Positions 32,292-44,796 of a stretch of DNA of 64,000 nt are shown here, piece after piece (within the stretch, counting starts at the first letter, position 1; the number at the start of each line of letters is the position of its first letter). The DNA is taken from positions 25,694 through 89,693 of the forward strand of contig SZWC01001566.1 of assembly GCA_023375785.1 (NCBI GenBank), read 5' to 3'. Origin of the DNA: Penium margaritaceum. Lineage: Eukaryota; Streptophyta; Zygnematophyceae; Desmidiales; Peniaceae. The notes beneath the pieces were generated by a model. The model saw nothing but the letters and a program-made list of their open reading frames with translations, was not told the DNA's origin and did not search any database. Made by a program: the position numbers and the translations under genes.

Positions 32292-33088
32292 TGTAAGGAG
32301 GTCCCCCATTTTTTGGGCATACTTGAGGCTTCAGCTGAGCTTTGGAGACATTTTGGACCATTCCATTCTTTGGAAATTTAGGTCGTGATTAAGCTCGAGT
32401 CCGTTGGACCATGGACGCAAAGAGGAGGTTGAGGTACGAGCGAGCAAGTAAGCAAGCAATGGGCTATTTCAATTGTAGCTTGCGTGCCATTCCGAACATG
32501 CCACACGACGGTGGCTTCCCCCTCTCAGCTCATAGTGTGTGAAGTATGCTATCCGTTGAGGGGTCCTCTCTCAGAGGACGGCCCCCGATAGCGTGTGTGG
32601 TCAACGACAGCAGCAATTTCATTGATTGCGACCGTGCAACGGTCGCAGTACGACCAATGGTGTGCACAACAGGATGGCCGCAACCACCACCAAGAGGTGT
32701 CAAGTAATAACGGCGGCCTCTCAAAGATGCGTATCCACTTCGCGCGAACACATGGATAAGGGCGGACCGTCGATCTGGATTGATCCATGGACACAAACTT
32801 CTTGCACTATCCATTAGGTGCAAGTAGGGCACCGGGGACAAGTGCAAGTAGGGCACCATGTTGAGGTGCAAGTAGCTTGTTATAGCAAGCTAGGAGGAAA
32901 GTAGGCTAGGGCCAGGACTAGCCAGCAGAATAGTATGAATACCTTCCACTTTGTTCATTGTAATTATCCTGTCTTGACTTGTGTTTTCTTAGTTCTGGCT
33001 TGCAGACATCTCCAAGTCTATCTTCTCGCTGTGACTATGCTCTCTACACACCAATGCCAAATCTCCAAGGAGCTTGTGTGCTCACACA
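32292..33088 (+). repeat. Gypsy-3 3' LTR
   Basis: Begins TGTAAGGAGG after GATGGGGGGTGAA and ends near GCTCACACA (33080-33088). Tandem GTGCAAGTAGGGCACC motifs occur near 32819 and 32842, also present in the 5' copy (about 20652 and 20680). Confidence 0.8.
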
Positions 33089-33976
33089 CTGTCCCAAAAG
33101 CTTTTTGAAAAGCATCGCTCAACCAGACAATGGAAGTGTGTCATCCATTATGAGATTCTATACTCTGGATACACAAGTAAGAAAATAATTGGTCTCCTAG
33201 TTCATTGTGCAAATTTCCTTTTAGAACAAGTAAACACAAGTTCATGTAAGGACATTTTCAAAAGTGCTATGACATAAGCTCTTTTGCTAGAACACCTCAT
33301 GTAAGACTTGATTAGCTGAGATCATGTTCCACTGTGACATGCAACCACTGATTCATCCAATATGGTTCAGGATCCAACCGATGATCATCTTTGCCGGCTA
33401 GTCGACCATGTCTTAGCCCCATTGGCTAGACTTCAGGACCATGGTCATGGTTCATCGAAAGCTTAGGTAGACACGGGATATCACATATAAAGTTGGCAAT
33501 AGATTTAGGATGAAAAGGGTCATGGGATACGGTTTCATTCCCCTCATCCAATCTTGGTTTGCACTTTCATGTCCTTTTCTTTCTTGTAACCCTTCTCCAC
33601 TTCCATGAGTTTGGACTGGCATCTCCAACACCATCCACTTCCTTTCCCGACCAATCACTTGAATGATCTTAATGTTGTCAAAATTGTTTAGAAAGGATGA
33701 CACCTAAACATGCGAGGTGCAAATAAGCGGATCCAGCATGTGTGGAAGGAATTTTATACTGGTGTCTCAAGGTACCAATTTCCATGTCATATCAAACTCA
33801 ACATGATGGCCATTTTCTACGAGCTTCTACCACTTAAAGGAAGTTAACTTGGACCCTAAAGAGCACAAGGAAATTTTTTTTGCATTCTATTTTCGATCAT
33901 TCATCTTGAATGAGCTTGGGAATTGTTACAACCTAAGTTTACTCGATCAAAGATTGTCAAAATGTTGTTTGACCAG
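33089..33976. other. AT-richer DNA without recognised gene
   Basis: Flank of Gypsy-3 up to the CA microsatellite. Short open frames only; no transposon motif, RNA gene or splice-supported exon was seen. Confidence 0.5.
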
Positions 33977-34311
<335 letters not shown>

Positions 34312-35179
34312 ATCACACTGTTGTGACACTATACAACTTCACTGTGTGTTAAATGTCTGATAGCACCATTGTCAGTTCAATTCTTCTATGCAATTCTTAA
34401 TGAGTGTGTCCGATAGCGGATGCAACAGAGGCGGTGTGTAGCAGCGGGCGGCTACACTAGGTAACGGTTGCAGTCGTGGGCAGTTGCTGCAGTGGGGCTG
34501 TGGCAGTAGGCCGTAGAAGCAGCAAGCCATAACGCCGGGTGCTACCGCCTCACAGCAGCAGAGATAGGTCCGGGGTGGATCCACCACCGCGGTAACAGTA
34601 GCGACAAATTTGGTAGCGGCAGCAAGGACGTGCATAGCAGTCAACGCTGAGGTGGCTTGAGGCCAACGTTGTTGAGGGCGACAATGGCAGCAGTAGTATC
34701 AGTTGCAGAATCTGTCATCAGATCTGGTCTGGCATTCCCCTCCACCCTTGCTTGTTGGGCTCCCCTCTACTCCTGGGTTGGATGGGGGTGGTTCAGGTAG
34801 CCACAAATGTTCCTACGGCCTTTTTCATATTCTCAAATCCGCTTGGGCAGGGTAAATGCTGCGGAATTTTTTTGGCAGCATCTGCCAACGACCGTAGTAC
34901 ACACTTGCGACACCCCATGTAGTTCTGTGCTACAGGTGGTAGCGTTGCCGCATCAACATTATTGGCGACCCACCGGACACGGCGCGAGACGAATCCTCGT
35001 CTAGCCAAAGCTCGCTGGCACGTGGCCTACACGAGCTATGTGAGTAGTAGGCTCAGCAGGCTGAACAGACGACCAAGCAGATGGCTGACCTGTTCAAGCT
35101 GTTTCGGGATGTAGTCTAGCCACACAGCAGCAGGAGGAGCATAAGTAACAACAGTAATAAAAATAGCAGGAGCATCACC

Positions 35180-35548
35180 GATGGCTGACCTGTTCAAGCT
35201 GCTCCACGATGCAGTGCGCAAGGGCAAGGTGACAATCAAGAGTACAGTTTGACCTGACATCAGTGCGGCTGTAGGAGTGTTTGATGTTGAGCTGTCTAAT
35301 GTTCTTCTAGAGATAGACTTTGACACCAGTGACGAGGAAGGCATGCTATTCTTACGCCGTGTACAGCTTGACAAATGGCATCGGACTCGCTTGGCGTGCA
35401 AAGTAGCACCAAACGGCAAAGCAGGCCCAAGCGACATGCATTGGGAAATCGTAGACCCAGCTTCCTTACAGGACCAGATGCTCCACATGAGCCTGGGACT
35501 AAGGGAAGATCCCCTATCTCTGTTGCCCAAGCAAGCTGTCCTGGCAGC
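35180..35548 (+). pseudogene. Copia-0 gag, 5' part
   Basis: An open frame from about 35277 (VFDVELSNVLLEIDFD) to the Copia-1 insertion point, preceded by MADLFKLLHDAVRKGKVTIK (about 35180-35240) with a TGA or frame break between. A near-copy of the MADLFKL segment also occurs at about 35080-35100. The frame resumes at 41849 when Copia-1 and one GCAGC are removed, which identifies this as the N-terminal side of the gag seen there. The domain is not otherwise recognised. Confidence 0.5.
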
Positions 35549-36129
35549 TGATAACCCTGTGTATATGTTTCTTTCCTCGTGTAGCCGTGGGTGTGCAGTG
35601 TATGTGGACCCGGCAGTCGGCGGTGACTCAGGCTGAGCGTAATGCCATCGCCTACGCACACGGCCCTTCTCCTCCAGGCCGCGTGCCTCCGCTGTTTCTC
35701 GCCGACCGCCGACCCATGCCTGCTCCTCTTTACTTGCTAGAAGACCCACGTTGGTGTTAGATACACTTCGGTCACTTTAGTCTCTCAGACCTAGTTGTGT
35801 CCTCAAACTTGCATGTTGGTAGGTCTTTGATAGGTTTTCTTAACTGGCTGACCCAGTTCTTGACACAAGGTGATCGCGGCCTAAGCCGCGCTGTTTTGGG
35901 GCTTGAGGGCGAATTCACCCTTGAGGCTAGAGGTGTGCCGGCGAGCTTCGCTCTCCAGCCGACGGGTGAAGCTCGAATAGCGAGCTTCACCCGTAACAGG
36001 GGGATATCCTGTTACTCGTGCACTTAGGCATGTTTTGCTTCTATGGGAACCTAGGGTTGGCTCTACCATGCTCAAACCTGCACTGTTTTAAGCGACGTTT
36101 GTTGCGTTGGATTCCTAGCAACTTCCACA
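35549..36129 (+). repeat. Copia-1 5' LTR
   Basis: Contains two adjacent hairpins: ACGGGTGAAGCTCG (35962-35975) with its exact complement at 35981-35994, and GTAACAGG...CCTGTTAC right after. CGCGGCCTAAGCCGCG near 35875 is a third. Confidence 0.92.
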
Positions 36130-36675
36130 TGGTATCAGAGCTCTTTCCCGGGCCTGCGCAGTGCAAGGAGCAATGGTAGGAGCCAAAAAGGGTGGCGGTC
36201 GAGGTGGCGCGCGAGTTCGGCTCGAGTCCGCGAGCCATTGGCAGGCGAACAGGCCACCCAAGGGCGACGAAAGGGCCCTGCTTGAGGTCGAAGAGGCCTA
36301 GTAGGGCCGCGTGCGTGGGCCAGGCCCTTGGGACGGCGAGAGTGTGGGGAGGAGCAACGTCCTCCCCTTGGACCACCCCAGTGGGCCCATCCGCAGGTTT
36401 GTGGGTTGGGCAGGGTGTCTGGGGTGGGCGGTTTGGGGCTACAGGGTCTCAAGGACATCTTGAAGGCGATCCCATAGAGCCTAGGGCTCTCAGCAGAAAT
36501 CTGGGCCCAAAGTGGGCCCGGCGAATTGCTCCCAAAATTTCCCTGGGCCGGACAGCAGGTCTACAGTGCTAAAGAGCGGGTCCAAGGACCTGCCTGAGCC
36601 AGTGAGAAGCACAGAGTAGGAGCAAACGCCACAAAGAGTGAAGTTGAGGGTGGTGACAACGCTAACGCGCCGGCA

Positions 36676-39600
36676 GTGACCCTCATTGCGGAGACCATGG
36701 CGCAGCTTGGCCTGGGGAAGGAGCTCTCCCCTCCCCAGCTGGACACACGTGATTATCTGGCCTGGAAGGATTTGTTCCTGTCATGGGCGGCAGAGTACGG
36801 ATTGGAGGATCTTTATCTCCAACCCCCACCGGTGTCAGTCACCGATCACATGTTGCTGCGTGCCTTTAACGCCTTGATGCGCGCCCTACCAGATGCACAG
36901 GCACTTCCACTGCGTCATTTCCGGTTTGGAGGAAGGGGAGAAGATCCAGCTGATGCCCGGAGTGGCGCACCCTGGCCGCATGATGCGTGGAAGCACCTCT
37001 CTACTCGTCAAGAGGAGCAGGGCATGACCCTTGTCGTGACTCTACGAGACAGGTTGAGGAACCTGTACCCCAAGCCTGGTGCCCCGGTAGCCGAGTATTG
37101 GGACGACGTAATGGATATTCGACGACGTCTGCTCGGACTCGGTGCACCGTGCTCTGTCCTCGAATGGCTAGATGTGGTGCTACTCCATCTTGGCGAGCAG
37201 TATAAGGAATTCCGACGTGACATCTTACGCCGTCATCCAGTGGCAGAGATTGAGCTTATTAACCTCTCCGCGGTCTTTGCCAAACTGCGCAACTACGAGG
37301 ACGTCCTGAAGGGGGAGACTCATGACATGACCCCCACCCCGTCTGTCACGTATACACATCAGATCTCCTCTGCTGCAGCTGCCAGCCCGACGCATGTTGC
37401 CTTTACACAGGCGGGGGGCAACTCGGGCGGGGGACGTGGTTCTGGTGGCAGACGTGGTTATGGTGGCGGTGGGGGACGTGCCCCTGGGTGCGGTCGTGGG
37501 GACCAGCGGTGCAGCTACTGCAACCAGTCTGGGCATTTCTGGCGCAAATGTCCCATTCTGCAACGTCAGATGATGGCGAGACAGCAGCTGCACCAGGTGC
37601 AGCCGTGGCAGCAGCAGCAGCAGCAGCAGTATCGTTCGACGTACCTGACACCTGGTCAGGCAGATCGGCAGGCTGGTGGCTACAGCGCGCCTGGACAGCA
37701 GCTCTTCCAGCCTGTGGTGGCCACCACGGTCGGCCTGCCTCTGCAGCAGTTTCAGCAGTACCCTGGGCCACCAACCCCATGGTACCCTGGGCCATACTAC
37801 GAGCCGTCGTTCACGATGGCACCTGCCCCAGTCCCATCATGGGCCCAGCGTGTGTACGACAACATGGAGGCCATGTCCGCCTGCGACAAGCAGGGGGCGA
37901 CACCTGCAGTGCATCCTCCAGAGCCCACTGCATCGACTCAGCAGTCAGGTCCGCGACTTGTGTACACCCACGTGACCACATCTCACACACTGCCCATGCA
38001 TGAATGGCTGTATGACACGGCATGCTCACATCACATGACACTGCATCATCAGTTGTTCGTGTCCTTGTATGCAACACACGACGTGCATGGTGTGAGGACT
38101 GGGTCTGGGGAAGTATTGCGTGTTGAGTGCATTGGAACTGTCGCCTTGCAAGTGCCGGGTGGGGTCATGTGGCTGACTGGGGTCCTGTACGTTCCTCGGC
38201 TTAAGGTGAACTTGCTGTCGGGGGGGCAGCTCGACCGGCAATCGGGCATGTCTGCACTGACGTGTGACCAGAAATGCATGATCTTTGATGCGCGAGGGGA
38301 ACTCTTGGCTGACGGTCCACTGCATACAGACATGCTGTACAGGCTAACAGTGTTTCCTGCCTTGCATTCTAACTGAGCACAGACCCACATCATGACCACA
38401 ACAGACCCACATCACACGGACCTCATACACAGACGACTTGCACACATCAACACTGATCTGGTCAAGGACATGCTTAGGCATCAACCTGCACACGGCCTCA
38501 GTCCCCAAGACTGTCCTTACGGTTTGAAGACATCTGCATGCCTAGACTGCCAGGAAGGAAAAGCTCACCGCCAAAGCTTTCCAGTCTCACAACACGTGAG
38601 TGAGGCACCGCTTGAACTGGTGCATGCCGATCTGACTGGACCCATGCCAGTCCCCTCGGTGCATTATGCGTCACTGTATATACTGACGCTGACAGACGAC
38701 TATAGTCGATTTCGCTGGGCTTTCTTGCTGAAAACCAAAGCGGATGCACAGAGAGCGATCATGGAATGGATCCCTCTTGCTGAGCGGCAAACTGGCTGTC
38801 CACTACACATCCTGCGCACGGATCGAGGAGGGGAATTCTTGGGTTCCCTTGAATCTGATCTCAAGTCAAGGGGAATCGTACACCAAATTACAGCACCCTA
38901 CACACCCCAGCAAAATGGGGTGGCTGAACGCTGGCATAGAACATTAGGGGATGCATTGCGGACCCTGTTGGCTGAGTCAGGCTTGGCTTTTGGGTTTTGG
39001 GAAGAGGCTGTGAAATACATCACTTGGGTGTGGAATCGGGTACCCCAGGGGCCCTTGACGAAGGTTGTCACTCCGTGGGAATGATGGTTCAAACAAAAGG
39101 CTGATCTACGTCCTGCTCGGGTCTGGGGCAAAATGGCATGTGTTTGGTTTGCGGATGCTCAGCGCAAACATAAGCTAAGCCCATGAGGTAGGTGATGTGT
39201 CTTTGTCGGCGTATCCCATGCCTCAAAGGCATGGAGATTTTGGGACCCCGTCCACCATGCCTTTGTTGAAAGTCGTGATGCCTTATTCATGGAACACATG
39301 CCCTACAAGGTGTTCAAGACATTGAAACATGCGCCGACACTCACCGTTCCTGAGTAGTATCCTGAGTATGTCAGCATACCTATCTTTGTCCCAGTCTCCA
39401 CTGTGCGGTCAACGCCACAAAATCCTGCTGGATCAAGTGTGGATAAGCGACAGGCACAGGCAGGCCACCATGACGTGTCTGCAACTGATCACACTAGCAC
39501 AGATACCCACGACTCTCCTAGTCGAGAGCCCACACCTGAGACAAGAGTCACCACTGAAACCTCTAACCAGCCTGGTCCAGTTCGCCGCTCTCAAAGAGAC

Positions 39601-41019
39601 GTGCCAAGGGTAAACTTGCATGGCCTCCTGGAAAAATACGAGGCTTGCTTGGTGGCCAAAGGGTTTCACCAGGTGCCTGGCCAGGATTTCACAGACACGT
39701 ATGCACCAGTGGGCAAGTACACCTCCAGCCGTGCCCTACTAGGGGTAGCGGCACATGAGGACTGGGAAATTCACCAGATGGATGTCAAGAACGATTTCTT
39801 GAACGGTCCTCTGGATGAAGAGCTGTACGTGGAACAACCACCAGGATTTGAGGATGGCACGGACAGGGTATGGCTCCTACTAAAAGCACTGTATGGTCTA
39901 AAACAGGCACCACGGTAGTGGAACAAAGAGATTCGATGCACTCTTGAGGTCGGGGGATTTTTGCAAAGTCTGTCTGATCCTTCCCTTTTTGTACGTTGGG
40001 TGGATTGCATTCCGGTCATGCTCATTGTGTATGTGGATTACCTCTTGATTCTTTCACCTTCACTCTCACTCATTCAAGACACCAAAGCACTGCTCACGGC
40101 ACATTACCAGATGACTGACCTTGGGGAGGCTCACAACTTCCTTGGGATGACCATTACTCGCGACAGAACAGCACGCACACTGACGATGTACCAAGGTCGG
40201 TTCATTGCTCACCTAACTGAGTGCTTTGGCCGCCTAGTCTAGCATCTCCCACCCCAGCATTCACCAATGAGTCCTGATGTTTACGCACACCTGCTTGATG
40301 CACACAACACAGATTATGGACCTGACACCGACCCCACTTTCTACAGACAAATTGTTGGCAGTCTCACCTACCTCTCATCCACCACACGACCCAACATTGC
40401 ATGCGCAGTAAACACTCTGGCTCAATTCAATCAAAGTCCCCGCACTGCGCATCACAAGGCTTTGCTAAAGCTGTTACGCTACGTGTTGGACACTACTTCG
40501 ATGGGCCTCGTCTTCACCCCAGGCACTAGTCCCTTGCTTGATGGATACTGTGACAGTGACTATGCACGGGACACACATGCACGTAGTCGGGGGGGATACA
40601 TGTTTCACATCTAGGGCACGACCGTCTAATGGTGCAGCGCAAAACAATCATGTGTGGCACGCAGTGTGGCAGAGGCAGAGTACATGGCACTGGGTGAGGC
40701 AGCATGCGAAGCCACATGGCTACGCAGACTGCTAGAAGAAGTGAGAATGTCTACGGGGCCTGTACCGTTACACAGTGACAGTTCTGCTGCACAACGCATC
40801 TCTGCCAATGATGGTGTGTTGCATCCGCGCACAAAGCATATCAGTGTCAAGCATCACTTTGTGCGTGAGGCTGTTGAGTCTGGTGTGGTCCGGGTGTGCG
40901 CGGTAAGCAGGACTGAGCAACTTGCGGACTTCCTCACCAAGGTTCTCCCAGCTTCACACCTTCTTGCACAACTTCATCTCTTGGGCGTGCATGCAACACC
41001 CTTGGCCAAGAGGGCATGA
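36676..41019 (+). pseudogene. Copia-1 gag-pol, one frame interrupted by nine stop codons
   Basis: Gag opens at 36676 (ATG) with DYLAWKDLFLSWAAEYGLED; the CCHC knuckle CSYCNQSGHFWRKC is at 37509-37550; the protease region is YDTACSHHMT (about 38011). Pre-integrase and integrase follow from 38392: LVHADLTGPM, RTDRGGEF and QNGVAERWHR give D, D, E. RT has HQMDVKNDFLNG (about 39772) and YVDY (about 40030) where YVDD is expected. RNase H has YCDSDYARD and AEAEYMALGEAACEATWLRR. The terminal TGA overlaps the 3' LTR start. All about 1,448 codons share one frame with no indel. Stops: TGA 38374, 39082, 39184, 39193; TAG 39355, 39916, 40240, 40612; TAA 40627. TAG 39916 sits in PR-stop-WN, where many copia elements have Gln. 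Confidence 0.9.
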
Positions 41020-41848
41020 TAACCCTGTGTATATATTTCTTTCCTTGTGTGGCCGTGGGTGTGAAGTTCATGTGGACCCGGCAGTTGGCGGTGACTCAGG
41101 CTGAGCGTAATGCCATCGCCTACGCACACGGCCCTTCTCCTCCAGGCCGCGTGCCTCCGCTGTTTCTCGCCGACCGCCGACCCATGCCTGCTCCTCTTTA
41201 CTTGCTAGAAGACCCACGTTGGTGTTAGATACACTTCGGTCACTTTAGTCTCTCAGACCTAGTTGTGTCCTCAAACTTGCATGTTGGTAGGTCTNTTGTG
41301 TGGCCGTGGGTGTGAAGTTCATGTGGACCCGGCAGTTGGCGGTGACTCAGGCTGAGCGTAATGCCATCGCCTACGCACACGGCCCTTCTCCTCCAGGCCG
41401 CGTGCCTCCGCTGTTTCTCGCCGACCGCCGACCCATGCCTGCTCCTCTTTACTTGCTAGAAGACCCACGTTGGTGTTAGATACACTTCGGTCACTTTAGT
41501 CTCTCAGACCTAGTTGTGTCCTCAAACTTGCATGTTGGTAGGTCTCTGATAGGTTTTTTTAAGTGGCTGACCCAGTTCTTGACACAAGGTGATCGCGGCC
41601 TAAGCCGCGCTGTTTTGGGGCTCGAGGGCAAATTCGCCCTCGAGGCTAGAGGTGCGCCGGCGAGCTTTGCTCGCCAGCCGACGGGTGAAGCTTGAATAGC
41701 GAGCTTCACCCGTAACAGGGGGATATCCTGTTACTCGTGCACTTAGGCACGTTTTGCTTCTATGGGAACCTAGGGTTGGCTCTACCATGCTCAAACCTGC
41801 ACTGTTCTAAGCGCCGTTTGTTGCGTTGGATTCCTAGCAACTTCCACA
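41017..41848 (+). repeat. Copia-1 3' LTR (contains assembly duplication)
   Basis: Same ends as the 5' LTR. 41045-41294 is repeated from 41296 at an offset of exactly 251 bp, with a single N at 41295. Confidence 0.9.
41045..41546. other. Single-N contig-overlap duplication in Copia-1 LTR
   Basis: TTGTGTGGCCGTGGGTG begins at 41045 and again at 41296, directly after the N. The 250 bases match closely. Removing one copy gives an LTR of 581 bp, equal to the other one, so this is almost certainly an unmerged overlap. Confidence 0.88.
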
Positions 41849-42870
41849 GCAGCTCTGCTGACATCAAAGCCTCCCAAGTGATTTGAGACCGACCCTCCAG
41901 CCTCCCAGCAGGATTACAGCTACACTACCTGGGAGCCGCGGTTCCGCATGTGGGCAGTCAACGAGGGGGTGTACCCTTATTACACCAGTCAATATTAGAC
42001 TACAGACTGCCAGCAGACGATAACCACCGCTCGTGCAGCCCACGGTCTCCTTAAGGCCATCCCAGAGAAGTACACCCTTAGTGATCCTCGAACTGGCGCT
42101 GGGACTGACCCATACGCGACCTGGAAGATGGCAGCTACTCTCTCCAAAGGCGTGACCTTGGCAACAACATCACAATGCCTCTCGGACTCAACGTTTTGCA
42201 TGAGGGTGCACATGAGACATTGGCCGATCAAAGGGAACGAGCGATGCAACTGTACCGGGCCCTTGGGAAGAATGGGTCGGGTCAACTCATGGTGTTCAAC
42301 ACGATCAGGATCAGTGGTGGGCACAAGTACGCCAAGACCTTCGACAACTTCAGCCTAAAAATTCTCCAAGAGCTAGTCGACAGAGGTTTGCTTATGGCAT
42401 GGGCCACTGAGCACTTCCTACACGTAGCAGGAGTTTGAGCAAAACATAAAGCCCATCATGGTGCGTCAGCCGCAGCCGTCACAGCACTCGTGGCAGCGCG
42501 CACCATCCCCCCTCCTCCGACCAGTCGTCGCAGCCAACGGCAGCAAATATAGCAGCAACTGGTACGTCTGTGGCAGTTTAAGAAGAGAAGGGAAGGAACG
42601 AAAGGAGGGGTGGCAAGGATGGCAAGGAACAGGAGACTCCAAAGCCGACCGAGGGGTGACTATGGGAGTGCTACAATGTTGGGGGAGTGCATCACTACAT
42701 GGAGTGGAGGCTCCCCAAGAACTGGAAAAAAAATGTGCAAGGCCTAAAACAGGCATTGGAACAGCGGGAGCATGCTTTTGCACACTCCACGGCAGCGACC
42801 AGCCTGCAACCTACATCAGACGTTGATGCATACAAAGACGATACTAGCAACCTGTCACCTTTGAAGTAGC
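41849..42870 (+). pseudogene. Copia-0 gag, 3' part
   Basis: Continues with SKPPK, then a TGA where Arg would fit, and WEPRFRMWAVNEGVYPYY (about 41928-41980), the typical copia gag opening (family pattern: W...F...M...L..). HGLLKAIPEKYTL (about 42039) and a shifted frame with LADQRERAMQLYRALGKNGS (about 42218) follow. A decayed zinc knuckle reads CYNVGGVHHYMEW (about 42674), where the family has CYNCGxxGHxxxxC. Confidence 0.6.
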
Positions 42871-42929
42871 AGCTCGCAACGCAGGCCCAGGACATCACCG
42901 AGCTCTGCCAGCTCCTACGACTCACCAAT

Positions 42930-44796
42930 GAAGGAGGTGTGAGTGCATTGACTGAGCCAAGGAGTCCCACTGTTGGGTCTGTCGAGTCCGTGACGTGCAG
43001 TCAGGATGGTGGCGGTGGGACACAGTGTGCTGTTAAGTGTGTGGAGTTGTTCATCGCAGGTGATCATGCTGGTCTGTCAACTGTCTTTATTGCTTTCTAC
43101 ACAGGTCACGACAACCTGTCATGGCTTGATGAGTTACAAGCACGTGTTGCCTTCGCAGCTCAGCAATTATCTGCTGAGAAACCTTTGTCCACAGTCTGCA
43201 CTATACGCAATTGTTCAGTCACTTCGCTAGAGCAAGTGACAGATGCCGCCTGGAACTTGCATTCGGATGCCACCCATCACATGACATGTCGCCGTCATGA
43301 TTTTCTTGTTTTTGGTCCTGTTGGCTCTGTGTGGTCTTTGTGTATGGTTGTTGTGCATGAGGTTCCTGTTCAGGATGAGGGTGTGGTGTAATTTCATTTG
43401 CCGCCAGGGCTGTTTTACATCTCAAACGTGATGTATGTGCCTGATCTAGAACTCACCCTACTGTCTGGATGTCACTGCACGCAGATGGGTCTCAGTGTCT
43501 CATTCACTCGCGAAAATGCCACAGTTTCTGTTTGAGCTACCGTTGAAGTAGTGCTACGTGGCAAGGCAGTTGGAGGCTTGTACCATGTCTCTGACTGCTC
43601 CACTTCCACCCCCATCACTAAAGACCCCACTACACAAGTATTTGTGATGGGCGCGCTATCTCATGAGCACCACCGCCTACTACAAAGATGCTTGAGCCAT
43701 GTCCACTTGGATATTGTCGATGGACTGATTTGCACACAATACACACTCGATCTTGACGCAGCGTTCTTTGAGGCGCCGTCTAAAACCGACTACCTACAAT
43801 GCGCCCAAGGTAAGATGAACCGTGCCATCTACCCTGTGTCCGACTCTCGGGCTCTCAAACCCCCTGAGTTGGTTCACTCTAATCTCCTGGGATCCCTCCC
43901 CGTGGAGTTCCAGGTTGAAAGAGGGCAACACGTTGTAACTATCATGGATCATTTCACTCTAGACGTGTCGAGTCTAGAGACGCGTTGTTCTTTGAGCTTC
44001 TCTCTATCCATGACCTGCCTGCCGGTGGAACCCCGCAGTTGCATTCTCCTGGATGTGGTATGCTCCCTCGCGTAGGGGAGGGTGGGCTGACCGATGACGT
44101 TGTTCTGGTCACCCTGGGCGCTACCGGTCCATCCCACCCACCAGCTGGCTTGCCTACGCCGTCCACTCCATCTGCGCAGCCTACGCCGCCTCTCCACCCT
44201 GCGTCTACTGTTTCGCCAACCCCTCCTGCGTTCCTGGTACCTGCGTCACCTGCTGCGTCCTTAAATGCAGCTCCCGTCATCCGCACCTGCGTCACTAGCA
44301 GTGTTCCTTGTGTCTTCTGCACTGTCTATGCTACATGCACCGTTTGCGTCTCCAGTCTAGTTGCCTATGTTGTCCCCATCCTCTGTCTCCTTGTCGATGC
44401 ATCGGTACTACCTGATGGATCGCCAGTCTTATAGGTGCCCTATGTGTACCCACATCCTATCCCAACCGTGCCGCCACCAGAGTCCTTCATACGAGATGAG
44501 GACGGACGCCAGCACTTATGTCCTCCTCACAGCGTGCGTAGTGGGGACCCCGGCATGAGGGCCTTAGGCCCCAGCACGCAGGGGCTCACAAAAGTCCACC
44601 CTGGCTACGATTAAGACCTTGTGCTCCTTGCTCATGAGTGCCGACTTGCGACCGACTCCGCAGACTCCACCGTCACCGATGTCCCTCCGTCTGTGGCCTA
44701 TCCCTTGGCCACGTGTAATGGAGATGCTGCGGCCCCAGAACCCAGTGTGGTGGAAGTGACGCCAGACCCCAGCACATTACGTAAGGCCTTGGCTCA
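42930..44796 (+). pseudogene. Copia-0 protease, integrase start and linker
   Basis: DATHHMTCRRHDFLVFGPVG (about 43267) is the part just after the protease active site; the Asp-Ser-Gly itself is altered (NLHSDATHHM). It continues to MYVPDLELTLLSG (about 43432) and the GAG-pre-integrase block HRLLQRCLSHVHLDIVDGL (about 43671). LVHSNLLGSLPVE (about 43870) marks the integrase start, with Asn where the first catalytic Asp is expected. The core is then lost, and a Pro/Thr/Ser linker (44090-44590) leads to DPSTLRKALAQPSA (about 44767), the segment that normally precedes RT. Copia-2 begins there. Confidence 0.65.

Larger units (their letters stand above)
20166..33088 (+). mobile_element. Gypsy-3: Ty3/gypsy chromovirus split by a nested LTR element
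   Basis: LTRs at about 20166-20919 and 32292-33088 share long stretches (TTAGGTGCAAGTAGGGCACC, GTATGAATACCTTC). The PBS-like TAGTAATAGAGC is at 20922. Gag, protease, RT, RNase H and integrase run from 21820 to 25455, and the chromodomain reappears at 32083-32235 beyond the inserted element. The polypurine tract is GATGGGGGGTGAA (32279-32291). Confidence 0.87.
35549..41848 (+). mobile_element. Copia-1: Ty1/copia element with intact frame but nine stops
   Basis: LTRs 35549-36129 (581 bp) and 41017-41848 (832 bp as assembled, 581 after removing a 251-bp artefact). Both begin TGATAACCC and end CTTCCACA. GCAGC flanks both sides (35544-35548, 41849-41853). PBS TGGTATCAGAGCTC starts at 36130; PPT CCAAGAGGGCA lies at 41006-41016. 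One gag-pol frame fills 36676-41019. It is nested in Copia-0 gag. Confidence 0.93.

Noticed and set aside
35036-35749. 237-codon minus-strand frame
   Set aside because: Overlaps Copia-0 gag and the Copia-1 LTR in antisense and crosses the insertion boundary at 35549, so it cannot be an ancient gene.
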